Below, piece after piece: positions 45,479 to 57,912 of a DNA stretch of 64,000 bases. The notes below the pieces were generated by a model that did not search any database, had not been told where the DNA came from, and saw only the letters and a list, made by a program, of their open reading frames with translations. The stretch comes from Camillea tinctor (taxonomy: Eukaryota > Ascomycota > Sordariomycetes > Xylariales > Xylariaceae), in the NCBI GenBank assembly GCA_022578605.1, contig MU394074.1, positions 372,001-436,000 on the forward strand, in the 5' to 3' direction. Positions within the stretch are counted from its first letter, which is position 1; each line of letters opens with the position of its first letter. The position numbers and the translations under genes are program-made.

Positions 45479-47803
45479 CTAAACGAAATCAAAAGTATCC
45501 CCCTTCTCCCTAACCATCCTCCCCACCCTCTTCGTCCCCACCACCCTCTCCAGCCTCAAGACATCATACCTCGAGAACAGCGCGCGCACGACCCCTTGCC
45601 CCGGCTCCAGCAGTCCCTCCCTCTCGCTCTGGCCCAGGTACCCGCCCACCACCTCGCGGTAGAACAGCGGGTTATCCGGCAGCCCGTAGAACACGACGCG
45701 CCGCACGCCCTTAATAGCCGCGTAGCGGCGGAAGTGGTGCGCGCGCTCGGTGTACAGCAGGACCTGGTGGCGGCCGGAGAGGAAGTGGGACCTGGCGCGG
45801 GAGGCCTCGGCCACGTCGGCGTACTCGGAGATAGCGCCGAACGTGACGTTGGCCACGGCGGGCGAGCTCGCGAAGTAGTTGCGCACGCGGACGAAGTCGA
45901 GGTATGAGGGCACGAAGACGAGGGTGCCGGCGAGCGACGACGACGAGGCGCGCTTGGTCAGCGCGGGCACCACGGCGCCGGTGAAGTACGCGAACCGCGC
46001 GTCAGGTTCAGCGGCCACCGAGGCCGCTTCGAAGCGCGAGAAGGTCTGGCGGGCCTTGAGGCCGAGGTCCTGGATGGCGCCGGGGAGGTCGGCGGGCTGG
46101 ATGCGCGCGCGCCCCGCCCAATTGGCGCCGCGGCGGTGCAGCTCCGCGAGCTCGGGCGTGTTGAAGGCAGAGAAGATGAGGGTCTGGCGGAAGTGCGACG
46201 CCTGGCTCTCGAGGTACCACTCGCGGACGCGGCTGAAGTCGCAGCCGTGCGCGTCGCGCGGCTGCAGGTTGAGGTGGTCGAAGATGTACTCGACGTGGTC
46301 CCAGTTCTGCATGAGCAGCGCGTCGGCGTGGTCGACCACCACGAGCTCGATCGAGCTCAGGAAGTCGTAGTCCTTGGGCTTCTTGCTGTCCTCCTCCGAC
46401 CCAATCGCCGTGCGCAGGCCCAGCGGGCTCGCCAGCAGGATGTCAGAGTTGTAGAACTGCGAGAAGTACTTGATGGTCTTGCGCGTGAACTTGACGCCGA
46501 TCCGGAACATGTCGTCGTCGTTGCCCTCGAAGAGTTCCCGGAAATCGGCGGGGCGGTCCGCTGAGAACTTAGTCTCGTTATCGGTGTACGACTCGTCAAA
46601 GCGTTTCCGGTTCTCCTGCTGATCAGGTTCGCATAGCGAGCAGATCGTACTTACTACCTTGTAGGCGGATTGTCTAGTAGGAAGTATCATCAAGACTTTG
46701 GGCCTCGTGAACCCCTGATCTCTTGGCTCAAACTCGGTATTTTCGCCTTCCTTTGCAAGCTTGGCGTTGTTCTTGATGACTCGATCACGAGTTCTGTGAA
46801 TATGTCAGTAATTGAATACACTATACACAAGAAATACTGGGGCAAAGCCTACTTGAAGACGTGGTTTACAGCATGTAGGCATGCCATCCGCCGTAGGTTT
46901 TCCGCATTTTTAACAGTACGTCCGCAGAAGAGTAGGTCCTGATATGAGAATGCTAGAGGGTATAATACTTGTTCCAGCTTGTCGAACGCCGCCTTTTTCT
47001 TGCTGGAGGTCTCGGCGAGTTTCTGTTTGAGCTTTAAATTTGATGGTCCCGATAGTGTCGTGGGGGGTGATATCGACTGCTCTGCGTCCTTTCCAGGAAT
47101 GTTCATGACCAATTTCCACCCATTTTTTTCAAACTGCTTAGATTGGTAGTCGTTCTCTTTGGCGCTCTTCAAACGCCTTGCTAGTATGTCCTGATCTGGA
47201 TTGACAAAATGGGTTTCAAATGGGTCAGATGAATCCGGTATATCGTCCTCGTCATCTTCATTATCATCCTCATCCGTCACTATTTCATCATTGGGTCCTT
47301 CTTCCGGTTCTTCTACTAGGTCAACATCTCGTTCCTCTTCGTCGGATGCAGCAGCCTCTGGTTCCGGTACTGGTTCTGGCTCTGGTTGCTTTTTGGACTT
47401 GCTTTGCTTCAGTTGGTGATCCATCTTTCTTCTTTTTGCACTAGGAGCCGCGTCTTTTGCGTCTTTTGCGAGGCTTTGCATCAAAGCCAGATATGGTCGC
47501 TGAGCTGGCTGGGGCTCTTCATCCTCAGACCCTGAAATCTCACTTCCATGATCTTCTTCCTCTGATGGAGGGGCATCCATTGAAACATCACTGTCCGATT
47601 CCCTGAAAAATAATGTTAGAAGATGGGTTAATGTAAAATAATAATGATGATGATGATGATGGTAATACTCACTCTATATCTGCAACTCTCGCTGTATCAA
47701 ACTTAGGCGCTCCTCCATGGCGTCTCTTCCCATTCGGCTTACCACCTCTACCACGACCCCTCGAAGAGCCTCCGCGGCCAGAGAATTTGCCACGGGATGG
47801 CAT
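45479..47803 (-). CDS. UTP25: U3 snoRNP/SSU processome protein Utp25, one-base frameshift
   Basis: Nucleolar protein needed for 18S rRNA maturation (UTP25/digestive organ expansion factor family, degenerate DEAD-box helicase fold). Exons: 47803-47673 (RGG-rich start [20 protein letters not shown]), 47602-46853 (acidic N-terminal region, then the conserved [17 protein letters not shown]) and 46794-45479 ([58 protein letters not shown]). Introns are in phase, but within exon 3 the frame from [17 protein letters not shown] is off by one from the downstream frame. The break coincides with a run of five T (plus strand, 46740-46744) where four would restore it. Everything else is intact over about 730 residues. 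A homopolymer sequencing error is likeliest, a real mutation less so given the gene is essential in yeast. Confidence 0.9.
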
Positions 47804-48398
47804 TATAATGTAATTACGGTAACTCAATTAAGTTTTAAAAAGGGTATCATGAGAATAGCATCATAGGTCGAGACTTGCGCATCGAAATAACATGAAATGA
47901 AAATCCCAAGAAAAGTTACTAACCAGGTATAAAGCCAGAGCAGGGTTAGTGCTAATAAAAAGAAGTACCTGCAGAATTTCTATAAGTCAAGCCACAGCTA
48001 TGAAGTTAAAAAGAAAAGCGGGTAAAAAAAGATGTTTACGCCACATCAGAGTGGATGCAGGCGAGAGGTATGGGGGGGGATCCAGATTATTTTTGAATTT
48101 CTTATCTTAGCGTGAGATCATACTTTCTTATCACAGGCGGGCAAAGCAGAGGATCAAGGCGAAGTACCAGAAACTCTTTTGCCCCACCAATCCCACAAGA
48201 ATTCTCTAAAATTCAAGGACCCGGCGCCAAAGGTTTAAACCACCACGAAGACGAAGACGAAGTTGGAAGTTGGAAGTTGAGCGAACCACACCCTATTCAC
48301 CCTTCCGGAAAAGAAAAGGAGAAGAAAAAAAAAGATAATATCGATCTACATTATTTTATTTTTTTACAACACCGCAAACAAGTAAACAAAGCCAAACC
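47804..48398. promoter_or_regulatory. Divergent promoter, UTP25 and eIF3f
   Basis: 595 bp shared upstream region between a ribosome-biogenesis gene and a translation-factor gene. It has an A-rich leader just before the eIF3f start. The open frame at 48112-48459 crosses the eIF3f start in another register and is not a gene. Confidence 0.6.
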
Positions 48399-49619
48399 AT
48401 GGCTGTGGATACCGAATCATTTCTTCATCTCTCTCGGCCTCTGGCGCCGACAGCGTTGAATTTCCAGAGCAGCAATTCCCCGCTCTCCGTGAGCATCCAG
48501 ACTCAGGTACAGCCATATTATATGATATTATATATTTAAGATATATCTAAGATATATTTGTTTGTCCCATCTCAGCTAACTCATCTATCTCTCTCTCTCT
48601 CTCAGGCCGTTCTCTCCATCCTTGACCATGCTATCCGCCGCGACCTCCCCACCGCGCCCGCGAGCTCTTCCCGCGTCATCGGTGCCTTGGTAGGCAACCG
48701 GTCCGAGGATGGAAGCGAGGTTTCAGTATCATCCGCCTTCGCCATCCCGCATACCGAGAACGAGGACCAGGTCGAGGTAGACGTCGAGTATCAAAAGAAC
48801 ATGTTGTCGCTGCACTTGAAGGCACACCCGCGCGAGGCTCTTCTGGGCTGGTACACCACATCGCACGAGCTCAACAGCTTCAGCGCTCTGATCCAGAACT
48901 TCTTCGCCTCTCCCGAGACCGGCACCTTTCCCCACCCTGCTGTCCATCTGACTGTCTCTACCGACCCCGGCGCGGATGTCCAGCTCAAGGCCTACATCTC
49001 TGCCCCTGTCGCAGTCAATGCCGAGCGCGCTGCCGAGAGCTGTCTCTTCATCCAGGTTCCCCACCGTGTCGCTTACAGTGATTCCGAGCGCTCTGCTCTC
49101 GAGCTCATCTCCAGCGCCAAGGATGTCGAGACTCGTTCCGCCCCCGTCGTGAGCGACGTTGAAGGTCTGACCTACAGCCTCGAGCAGACCTTGTCATTGC
49201 TCGACCGCGTCTCAGACTTTGTATCCGCCATTATAGATGAGGAACAGGAACCCAACAACGCCCTTGGCCAGTATCTCATGGGCGCTCTGTCGCTAGCCCC
49301 CAAGGTCGACCCCTCCAGCATCGAGTCTGATTTCAACAACCACATCCAGGATGTCCTCATGGTCAGCTACCTCGCTAACAGCATCCGTACCCAGATCGAT
49401 CTCAGCCAGCGCCTCGCCACTGCTGCTCTCGCCAATGACGAGAAAACTGAAAAGGACGGCGAGAAGGGAGAGAAGGGAGAGCGCGGCGAGCGGGGACAGC
49501 GTGGTGGTAAGCGGGGAGGCCGGGGCGGTGGCCGTGGTGGTGGACAGCGCGAGCCGAGAGAGCCAAGGGAACCCAGAGAACCTAGAGAGCCGAGAGAACC
49601 GAGAGAGAACGGGGACTGA
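48399..49619 (+). CDS. Eukaryotic translation initiation factor 3 subunit F
   Basis: MPN-domain subunit of the eIF3 complex in the cytosol. Exons 48399-48506 and 48606-49619 give 373 residues. The first exon encodes [20 protein letters not shown] and joins in phase to [13 protein letters not shown]. The MPN core is visible as [20 protein letters not shown], then [20 protein letters not shown] and [12 protein letters not shown]. The zinc-binding JAMM histidines are not all present, as expected for the non-catalytic MPN fold. The ordered part ends in [17 protein letters not shown], followed by an RGG-rich stretch and six REP tripeptides, an unusual basic tail. The intron ends in a long CT microsatellite (48,589-48,603). 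Confidence 0.95.
48589..48603 (+). repeat. CT microsatellite forming the polypyrimidine tract of the eIF3f intron
   Basis: About seven TC units run directly into the CAG acceptor of intron 1 of the eIF3f gene. Confidence 0.8.
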
Positions 49620-51592
49620 GCAGGTCAAATTCAAACTCCTTCATAAAAAAAAAAGAGGAACAAGGAGGAATGTCCCATCACCCACACCGCGGGATAAAAC
49701 ATAGTGACTACCCTCTCCCAAACACGAAATTTGACCGACTTGGACTTGTTGCAATGGAAAAAATCACTACCCCAAAGCGTTGCAGCTACCTACGAAGGAG
49801 GATAGGGCCGAAAGATAGGACAGGGTGTTCATGGAAAAGGGGATCATAGGAGACATCACAGATGTGGCGGGGGAAAAAATAGACCAAGGAGGGATACTTT
49901 AATTGGAGTTTTGGGGGGAGCGTCATACTGTATCTATCAGCAAAGCATACAGCATGGCATGACATGGCCCATTGGTTGGTGGTAGTGGTGGTACATGCAT
50001 AATGTGCTTTGCCTACCTACCTACCTACTTGCCTAGGTACCTACATATTATAAAAAGGAAAAAATCAAAAGTCACCATAAAAGAGAAGCAAAAAAAAACC
50101 CTTGAAATGGAATTCCTGCACTTGAAAAATCGTCAAACACGTAGGTTAGGTTCTATTGCATAGAAAGGTAAGGGTATATTTGTTTAATATTGAACCGGAG
50201 ATAACGGAGACCTATCACCCACAGGTGTGTGAGGCTGTTAGGTACCGAAAGTAACCTGTGCTATGGCACCTAACCGTAATACTGTCTGGTTCTAGGGATG
50301 GACTTGTGAAGAAGGAAAGCAAAGGAATGCATTGATATCTGTATACCGTACCTAACTACCTAAGAAAGAAAGAAAAAACGGAGGAGAGGGGAAGGAGAAA
50401 AACGGACTTCCTCGACTGCAGCAAAAGAAGAGAATGCAATCCTCCCAGTTCCAAGGCGATATAACCGAACCTATATACGTATACACTCGAGCACTTGAGG
50501 AAACAACGTCACACTCTCTCTAGTACATAAACTCGCACCCGAGAAACAAATAACCACCTGATCTACCTACCCTGCTTACCTCTCGATACGCATGCATATA
50601 ACCTGTCCACATACCTATCTACGATGCACCCACACCCGCCAACACCCTACATGCAACTAAACAAGCCATATCCACGAAAGCCCGGGTACCACCTATCCCG
50701 TCCCCTAGGCCTTCATTGTGACCCAGGTAACGTACCTGGGTTATATACCTCAGCACAAAACCGGTACCTACACGCAACCTACGCTTGACGCATTCCCACC
50801 CCCTTTCTCTTTCCACCCCGAATCTAATGCAAGCGATCTACTCTACTTCACCCCATATATCACGAGCCTAGCTACCCTCTCCCTCCAGAAACCCCCAAAG
50901 AAGAGGGAATCCCATACTCACCAAAACAATCTGCACCAGACGATACAGGGGCGGGGACAAGCGGCAAACAAGGCAAGCAAGCAAGGCTATGAATGAAGAG
51001 ATTGTGAATTAATCTGTGCCGTATAAGTAGATACTACATCATCGGAATCCCCTCTATCATAGGCGATATAAGTCTAGAAAAAAAAGTGTGTAGAAAAAAA
51101 AAAAAGAAGTTGTTTCCGTTTCCGTTCCCAGTGGTGTTAGTCATGCCTGCTAGTTATCGTTTCTCTCCCCCTCCTTTCTCCCTTTCCGTAGCTCTCTTTC
51201 CTCCATCCATCCCCTTTTAGTTGATTGTACCGAGAGCAGGCTCTCTCTCTTTTGTAATGCCGAAGGATCCGTCCCCTTTCCTCCCTTACAATTTTAGGAG
51301 CGGGGATTCCTTTTCAATTTTATTTTTTACCAGCTGATGAATTTGCGTATGTGTTATGTGTGTGTGTGTGTGTGTGTACGTGAACCGTTCGCCTTGAACG
51401 CCGGCCAATGATGCATTTTGCATAAACCATCCGCCGAGGTACGCCGACTGCAGGTAAATCGGCATTATGTATGCGTGGTCTTTGCCCCTTATGAACCCCG
51501 TGTTTGCATCATCCCAACCTCAGAATATTAACACCACCCATGCTTGCTCATGCTTCATGTATGCTATGTGTTTGCGTTGTGCAAGGAATTTT
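49620..51592. other. Long intergenic region
   Basis: 3' flanks of eIF3f and the R3H gene (convergent). It contains repeated TACC words (50,011-50,043), a TG microsatellite (51,357-51,376) and T-rich tracts. Open frames such as 50718-50996 show no protein family. Confidence 0.5.
51357..51376. repeat. TG microsatellite
   Basis: About ten TG units about 220 bp downstream of the R3H-SUZ stop codon. Confidence 0.9.
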
Positions 51593-54401
51593 CTACATCC
51601 CGGAAGGCGGCGGCTTTTGCGGCAATGTAGCCGGATTGCCATAATTAGGTAGGTGACTGTATGCTTGGCCAGGTCCAGCCGTTGGCCCTTGGTGTGGGAT
51701 ACCTGGTTTATTGGGCATCTGATGTGGGATTTGTGGAAGGTGCGTAGGTGGGTGCGATGGATGATATGCTGGCAGAGAGTTACTGGAGCTTTGACGGCTC
51801 ATGCCATAACCGGGCGGGCCCATATACGGCTGTGGCTGCGGTTGCGGCGGAGCGGGGGAGCTATAGCTGCTATAAGCCATATGCGGCGAACCACCTACTT
51901 CGTGAGGGCCGGGCATATATGGAACCATCGGCGGCTGGACCGGGCTCATCCCGTTCCCCGGCACGAATGACTGGGTTTTAGGGTTGAATGCATGACGGTT
52001 GTAGCTTCCGGGTATGGGGTGCTGGCTCTTAGGGTCATGGGGGTTGGCGTTAGCAGGTAGTTGACCATAGGCATAAGGGATCCCGATCCCAACTGGAGCT
52101 GCGTTGGTCTGGGATGGGGTCTGGGGAGTGCGGTTCGGGAATGGACCTGGCGAGGGTGCCTGCCATGTTTGGTGGGGTGCGGGCTGAGCTGGAGTCCCAT
52201 ATCCACCCATAGATCCATTAGAAGGTGCGTATCGAGGAGGAGTATGCTGAGGCTGTGGTGGTGGTGGTGGTGCATACTATATAAGCTGTATAAGCAGGGA
52301 TAACCGGCGGTTATATATTAAAGGAGGGGTAACATACTGCTGGCATATTGCCATACTGCGCATAGCCGTTGTTCGGCATCATGGGGGGATACGCCTGAGG
52401 GGGCTGCTGGTATGCCTGAACAGGGTACTGATACGGTTGCTGTACTGCTCCATTATAAGGTACATTACCAGCGGGAACGAACTGAGGAGCCCACTCCATG
52501 GGCTGCTGAGGATGGGGCGGATAGTATGGCTTGAATTGAGAACGGGGTTCAAAACTCTCGGAATTTCGACGTTGCTTGCCTATCTTTCCCCGTTTACCAA
52601 GGTTTGACTTATCTCTGGCAGATACTGAGCTCGCACGTGAAACACCATTAGGATCGTCATCTTTCGCGAGGTTAGCAGCTGCATATTTATGCCTCCAAGC
52701 AACTGGATAGTTTTTACTCACCTGGCGTGCTTTCTCCTTGTTTATCTGCACTCCCGAATATTCTCTCCCGTGCTTTATTGTAGGCTTCCTCACGCTCCTC
52801 TCTCGTCATCCTAGTAGGCAGTGTTAGCCTCTGTACCTGCTAGTCGACCTTCTTTTTGCTACTTACTTTTCCTTCGTGGGAGCTGATTTCTCCTTGCCAT
52901 CGCTGCCGACCTCGGACGTCGCCTTGGATGCGCTGTTACTAGCCTGTCCCGATCTGCTATCCTCGCCACGTCTCATGATTTTCTTGGGTAGAACTACCGG
53001 GGGTGGGGTATTCGTATTACTGTTCGCATTGCTTCCGGCGATGCTGGCCAGGGAAGGAGGCACACGGCAGAAAGGGGTTCGATATATGCGAACAGCGCCT
53101 TGTACTGCTTCAAAGGAATGCGTCATGTGGTAATAATCGGCAAGTTTATGAGTCAACATCCTACAGAAGGAATTATTGGGTGGAAGATCCATGTAGGGCT
53201 CCCTGGTCGACTGGTCAGCAAACTATGGATCTAGAAGCTTCAGTAATTATCTAGTACTCACTTCGAAGACTGGACAAAGTTGATAACTTCTTGCTCTAAT
53301 CGCAGAAGGAACAGGCGGTCCTTGGGAGATTGCATAGCTTCAAGAAGCTTATCGTCCGGGTTTTGTCCATACATCGAGTTGAAGGCGTCGGCTGAGCCGC
53401 TGACGGTGCCCAAGACCGGGGGCTTTTCGGGAGCTGGTTGCTGGCTTGAAGCGCCACTCTGGGGAGTAACAACACCTTGCTCTCTCGCTTCCGGCAAGAT
53501 TTGAACGATTCGTCTCTCGGGCATATCACCAATTCTAAGACGATGAATCCGAGCCACATCGGAGCCAATTCTAGCATTAGCAATCATGGAACCCCTAAAT
53601 GAGAAGGCCTCGTCGTCCTCCGCAGCCGCCTTCACGCTGGCACTATCGTCGGGACGCAGAGACTCCTTCTCATCTAGGGCGAACGTAGTGCCCGAGGTGA
53701 TGCTCTTCCCGTCGAGGCTGGGCGCCTTAGTCCCCATCTCGGAATTGGAATCCGCTCGCTGCGAGACATCGTCAGACACAGAAGTGCCGTTATCGTTCTT
53801 GGTTTGCGACTCTCCGGCAGAGGATGATGAGCCATTGACGACCAGGCTCGGCGTAGACGGGACATTAGGCGTGGCGGGCTTCAGAGTCATATCTTTTATG
53901 CCCTGCACAATCTTATTACCGTCGGTAGGTCCACCGGTGGATTGCGGAACGGTCGCAGCGTCTCCTTGAGATGGAGCGACAGGCGGCTTGGCGACAGATG
54001 GCTCGCTTGTCGCAGCAGGCATAGTTGCATCCTTGGTCGTTGCAGCCGGGGTTGCAGGGGTGACAGAGGATTGCACGCGGCGGTCCATAGCTGGGACCGC
54101 TACTCGCGAGGTCGAGACGACAGGAATTTTGTCCTTAGGGTGGGATGCGACAACCTAGAAGGTACGCAGCATCTTAGTAACTGAGAGAGATGGGAGAGGG
54201 AGAGGGAGAGGGAGAGAGAGAGAGAATAGAAAGAAGAGAGATTGTGACATGGAAAAGAAGTAAAGACAAGAAACAGAAACAGAAACAAGAGGGCAGAGAC
54301 AAGAGTACGAATTCTTTTCTTTTTCTTTTTTTGGTAGAACGCAAACGCACCTTGGCGAATGACAACTTTTTGGGACCAGCGGTCGCCGGCGCAGTCGCCA
54401 T
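51593..54401 (-). CDS. R3H-SUZ domain RNA-binding protein
   Basis: Cytoplasmic single-stranded nucleic-acid-binding protein of the R3HDM/encore type. Six exons: 54401-54351, 54154-53262, 53202-52867, 52810-52722, 52678-52338 and 52276-51593; frames close to 797 residues. The N-terminus PATAGPKKLSFAKVVASHPK is followed by a long Ser/Thr-rich disordered region. The R3H domain spans exons 2-3 (LEQEVINFVQSSKEPYMDLP, then NNSFCRMLTHKLADYYHM), with the Arg-x3-His signature in CRMLTH. The SUZ motif is in exon 4 (MTREEREEAYNKARERIFG). The C-terminus is Pro/Gln/Tyr-rich and low-complexity (QQPYQYPVQAYQQPPQAYPP), suggesting condensate-type behaviour. The start is the first ATG fitting the conserved N-terminal exon. 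An unusually long low-complexity upstream region precedes it. Confidence 0.92.
54191..54226. repeat. GA-rich simple sequence in an R3H-gene intron
   Basis: GAGAGG/GAGAGA run inside intron 1 (54155-54350) of the R3H-SUZ gene; it reads as pyrimidine-rich on the coding strand. Confidence 0.8.
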
Positions 54402-56784
54402 TGCTATGCACGGGGCTGTGGTTGTCGTGGAAGACGAATACCTGTAGTCGCGGTAAAGACAGGGAATAAGCTGCACAGATGGGCAAATATAAAAGCGTCG
54501 CTATTAAAAAAAATATAATATCGATCGGCAGATAGTAACAAGGCGAATAAGGAGAGGGGAATCAGAAAAGAAAATGAATCAACGCAGCCGTCGGGGAATA
54601 AGAAATCTGGCTGATCATGGTCGTGATGGGTATCTCGAAAAACGGGTGTTGGATGCTATCATGAGGCTTGTCGATGTGGGGTAGGCAGTTATTGTGCCTT
54701 GGCCAAGAGGATGCGAATTCGACGGTAGAGAAGAAAGTGGTAGTGGTAGTGGTAGTGGTAATAGTAGGAGTAGTTGGGTTGGATGGCGTTGGGAAGAATG
54801 GGGGGACCATAGGGCTACCGTCAAGCAAGGCAGCGGGACAAGTAGTTGGTGGTGGTGGTGGGGCGAGGAGGAGGAGGGAAAGGAAGAAAAAAAAAAAGGA
54901 AAAGAGAAAAAAAAAAAAAAGAAAAGATGAGGAAGAAATAAAAGTAAGAAAAAAAAAGGTAGAGAGGTAGAAGTGGTAGAGGTTGTTGTAGTAGTGTAGT
55001 AGTAATAGTAGTAGTGGTTGTAAATGGATTGGTGTGTGTATGTGCTGTGTTGTATGCCCAGGTGGTTGTGTGTGTGGTATGATTGATTAGGTTGGGCTTT
55101 TGGTTGGTTGCACGAAGAGACGAACAATAGCAAAAAAATAAAGTCCTCTTTCTTTTTTCTTTTTTTCTTTTCTTTTTTTTTCTTATTCTCTTCTTGTTTT
55201 CTTTCCCCTTATGTTTCTTGATGTATTATTGTGTCAAGTTGTTTTGTGTTGAGGTGGGTAATAGTGTTGGTATAAAGTGGAAAATAGTAGTAAGTAGTAG
55301 GCAATAGGACTCAGGACTCGGTCGCAAGAAGGAAAAAAAAAAGAATAGAAAATAGTACAAGACCAAATGATGATATGCGGGCACTGGCCTAAGTTCGGGC
55401 TTGGGAACTTTACACGGTTATTTGGGCATATCGGGTCAGCCGCCCCAACCTGTCAAATCTTGATAAAAATAAAAATAAGAGAGATCTGACAACTTTCTTT
55501 TTTTCTCCCCTTACTTTAACCCTTGATGTTAAAGGTATAGAAGGGAAGGATGAAAAAGGAAAAAAAGAAGTATTGTACAGTGATATAGATAGGGAAAGAT
55601 AAGGCAGAAAGTGGGCAGGTTTGTCCAAAAAAGAAAAATTGACTGGAAGTTTAAATGTATGTACCTTTTCAAGTATTGGATGCTCTCCTTAGCGTACCAC
55701 CATCTAAGTACCTTATGGTGTAAGGTACTTCCTGCTTTCTGTATTACTTACCCCCCTTTCAACTCCTCATCTAGTTGTATATACCTAGCATCCACGCAGT
55801 AGTGCAATGGTAGCAAAACTGCGGTCTGCCGAATTCCTAGAGAAGGGTCGAAAAAAATAATAAGACGGAACACTAGAAATGTATTGATACCTAGATTTAA
55901 AATGCAACGACACCCAATGCCATTAGGAACAAAATAAAACAATTAAAAAAGACTAAGGGTTAAAAAAATGCCCTGTTAGTCGCAGGTTCTTATTTAAAGA
56001 CCCTACCTCAATCAGGTTGATGCGATGATGAAGAGGTGGAGGAAAAGATGAAATTCCTACTTTCCAGCAAATGTTTTAATGATAGATGGCACTAGTAGAA
56101 AAATACACTACCTCCACATGGTAGTATATGTACTCAGTTGACCATTTTAGTGCTTTGCCGACACCCGGTAGATGCCGCTCCTGTCCCTGAACTAACAACC
56201 CTCCAGGCCATTGACCACACACCACCACCAAGAAAATTGTATGTAGTGCCAGTGTATGTATGTACATAATTTAGTAGTGTACTAGGTTACACCACCATTC
56301 CCATCGGCCCTGGGCACCTGGGGTTTGGGTAGATAAAATCTGATGTTCGTACGAGGCCTGTGCATCATTGCCGGCCAAGTGGCGTGACAAGTGTGGCAGT
56401 TGCACCAACAACCCTGCACCGCCACAGTTACTAGATCGGGGGACAAGCAATGTAGACATGTACCTATGTACATCCGTACCTCATCTTTTCAACATTACAA
56501 TACCTAGATGAATGTGTTCTACACCAAAACACATGAATTTGTCAACTATCAACCATCAATTATTAACCTGCCTTCATAAAGTAGCCGTATTGAGGTCCCT
56601 CCACGGACTTGGATGTGACGGAAACCGAGTGATCCATTCCCAAATGAAGAAATAAAAAGTGATCTACTCTATTTGAATTACAATATAGTTGTAAAAATCA
56701 CTTCATCAGCCTAAACTCCAGCCATCGCTCATCGTCATCCTTCCGACGGAATCATCACTCATCATCGCAATCGGATTCATCATC
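54402..56784. promoter_or_regulatory. Long divergent upstream region with low-complexity tracts
   Basis: 2.4 kb between the divergent R3H-SUZ and zinc-knuckle genes. On the R3H coding strand, 54,870-54,960 is a long polypyrimidine run, 54,737-54,760 is a GTGGTA repeat (plus strand), and 55,145-55,195 is T/C-rich on plus. These probably belong to a long 5' leader and promoter. Open frames here are simple-sequence artefacts. Nothing recognisable at 55.6-56.7 kb. Confidence 0.5.
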
Positions 56785-57912
56785 ATGTATCGAAGGGGTC
56801 CTTCTAAGGTCACTCCTGCCAATGTCCAATGCCAAAAGTGTCTGAAAAGAGATAAGTCTATTAACCCCTTAACATCTCCTTCCCGGCTAACCTTCCCAGA
56901 ACGCCACTATTCATACGAATGCAAAACAACAGCTCAAGAGAGACCTTATGTCGCTCGTCCATCCCGGACTCAACAGTTACTGAATCCGGACTTGGTCCCG
57001 AAACTCACCAACGATGTCCCCGAGGTATTGCAGAAGAAGTAAGTAGACATGATAATAGGGCATCTCTAAATCTATCTTCTTTACACGTATCTACCTATCT
57101 TTCACGAGCATATACTCACTATCCCGTCTTATAGAAAAGGCGTAGCGGATGAGATTCTTGCCAAAAGAGAAGCAGAACGGGCCAAGAAACGTGACCTGGA
57201 GCGCGACGAGGACGATCGGGACACAGAGTTCCCGAAACGTAGGAGATCAGCCTCCTTCGATTCTGTATCCACGGTTTCCACAGGCAGATCTCCTTCACCG
57301 CCTCGTGCCCGCGAATCGCCCTCCAGGTCCCCTCCCCCAGCGGGGATAAGCAGATCCTATCAGAGCCCGTCCCCTGTTGGTCGGGCTCCACGAAGGCGAT
57401 CCATCGATTCTGCCAGCGACGACCATTATGGGCGTCGCGACTCGTTCAGCCCTCCAAGACGCGGCGCCAGGGATACGTCGCATGAAAGGCCAAGTCGGAG
57501 GACGGCATCGGTCTCACCACCACCACCACCCGCACGGGATATGAGCCCTGCTCATAGCGACGACTACGGCGCCCGAGATAGATCTCCAGACCGCAGGTCT
57601 ACTTACAGTCGCCGCGGGAGACACTCCCCGAGCCAATCGCCCCCGCCCGAGACTCGACGACGGTTCCGCTCAAGATCTCCTCAGCAGCACAGGAGACGGG
57701 GTAGAAGCCCGCCACGATATGACGACAGCCGGGCAGGGCGGCCCGCAAAGCCAGCCCGAGGAGGTAATGACCGGGGACAGAGAGGAGGACCCAGGGTAGG
57801 ACCCAGGGGAGGACCAAGGGGCGGACCACCACGGCGGGACGAGCGCGAACGCAGTCTCAGTCCCTTTTCTAAAAGATTGGCTCTTACACAAGCCATGAAT
57901 GCGGGACGGTAG
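56785..57912 (+). CDS. CCHC zinc-knuckle protein with RS/RGG tail
   Basis: Probable nuclear RNA-binding protein resembling fungal ZCCHC10-type proteins. It starts MYRRGPSKVTPANVQCQKCL. The zinc knuckle is CQKC...HYSYEC, followed by the conserved PYVARPSRTQQLLNPDLVPK. Exon junction 57038/57135 (GTAAGT donor) joins in phase to GVADEILAKREAERAKKRDL. The C-terminal 230 residues are Arg/Ser/Pro-rich with an RGG-type patch (PRGGPRGGPPRRDERERS), as in splicing-associated proteins. Between the two knuckle halves (KRDK and HYSYEC) lies a 16-residue insertion with intron-like features (TAAC and a CCTTCCCAG end), but no canonical donor gives the right frame. As read, the protein is 343 residues. It converges with Cwf18. 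Confidence 0.82.

Noticed and set aside
45311..46564. Plus-strand ORFs opposite UTP25
   Set aside because: Antisense frames of a conserved gene with high GC.
48112..48398. Separate plus-strand gene before eIF3f
   Set aside because: The frame overlaps the eIF3f first exon in another register, is Lys/His-rich from simple sequence and has no family.
54562..55133. Ser/Thr/His-rich 172-codon ORF
   Set aside because: Produced by simple-sequence tracts in the R3H-gene upstream region; no conserved content.
55770..55850. tRNA-like A-box sequence (TAGTGCAATGG)
   Set aside because: No matching cloverleaf, acceptor stem or B-box could be built nearby.
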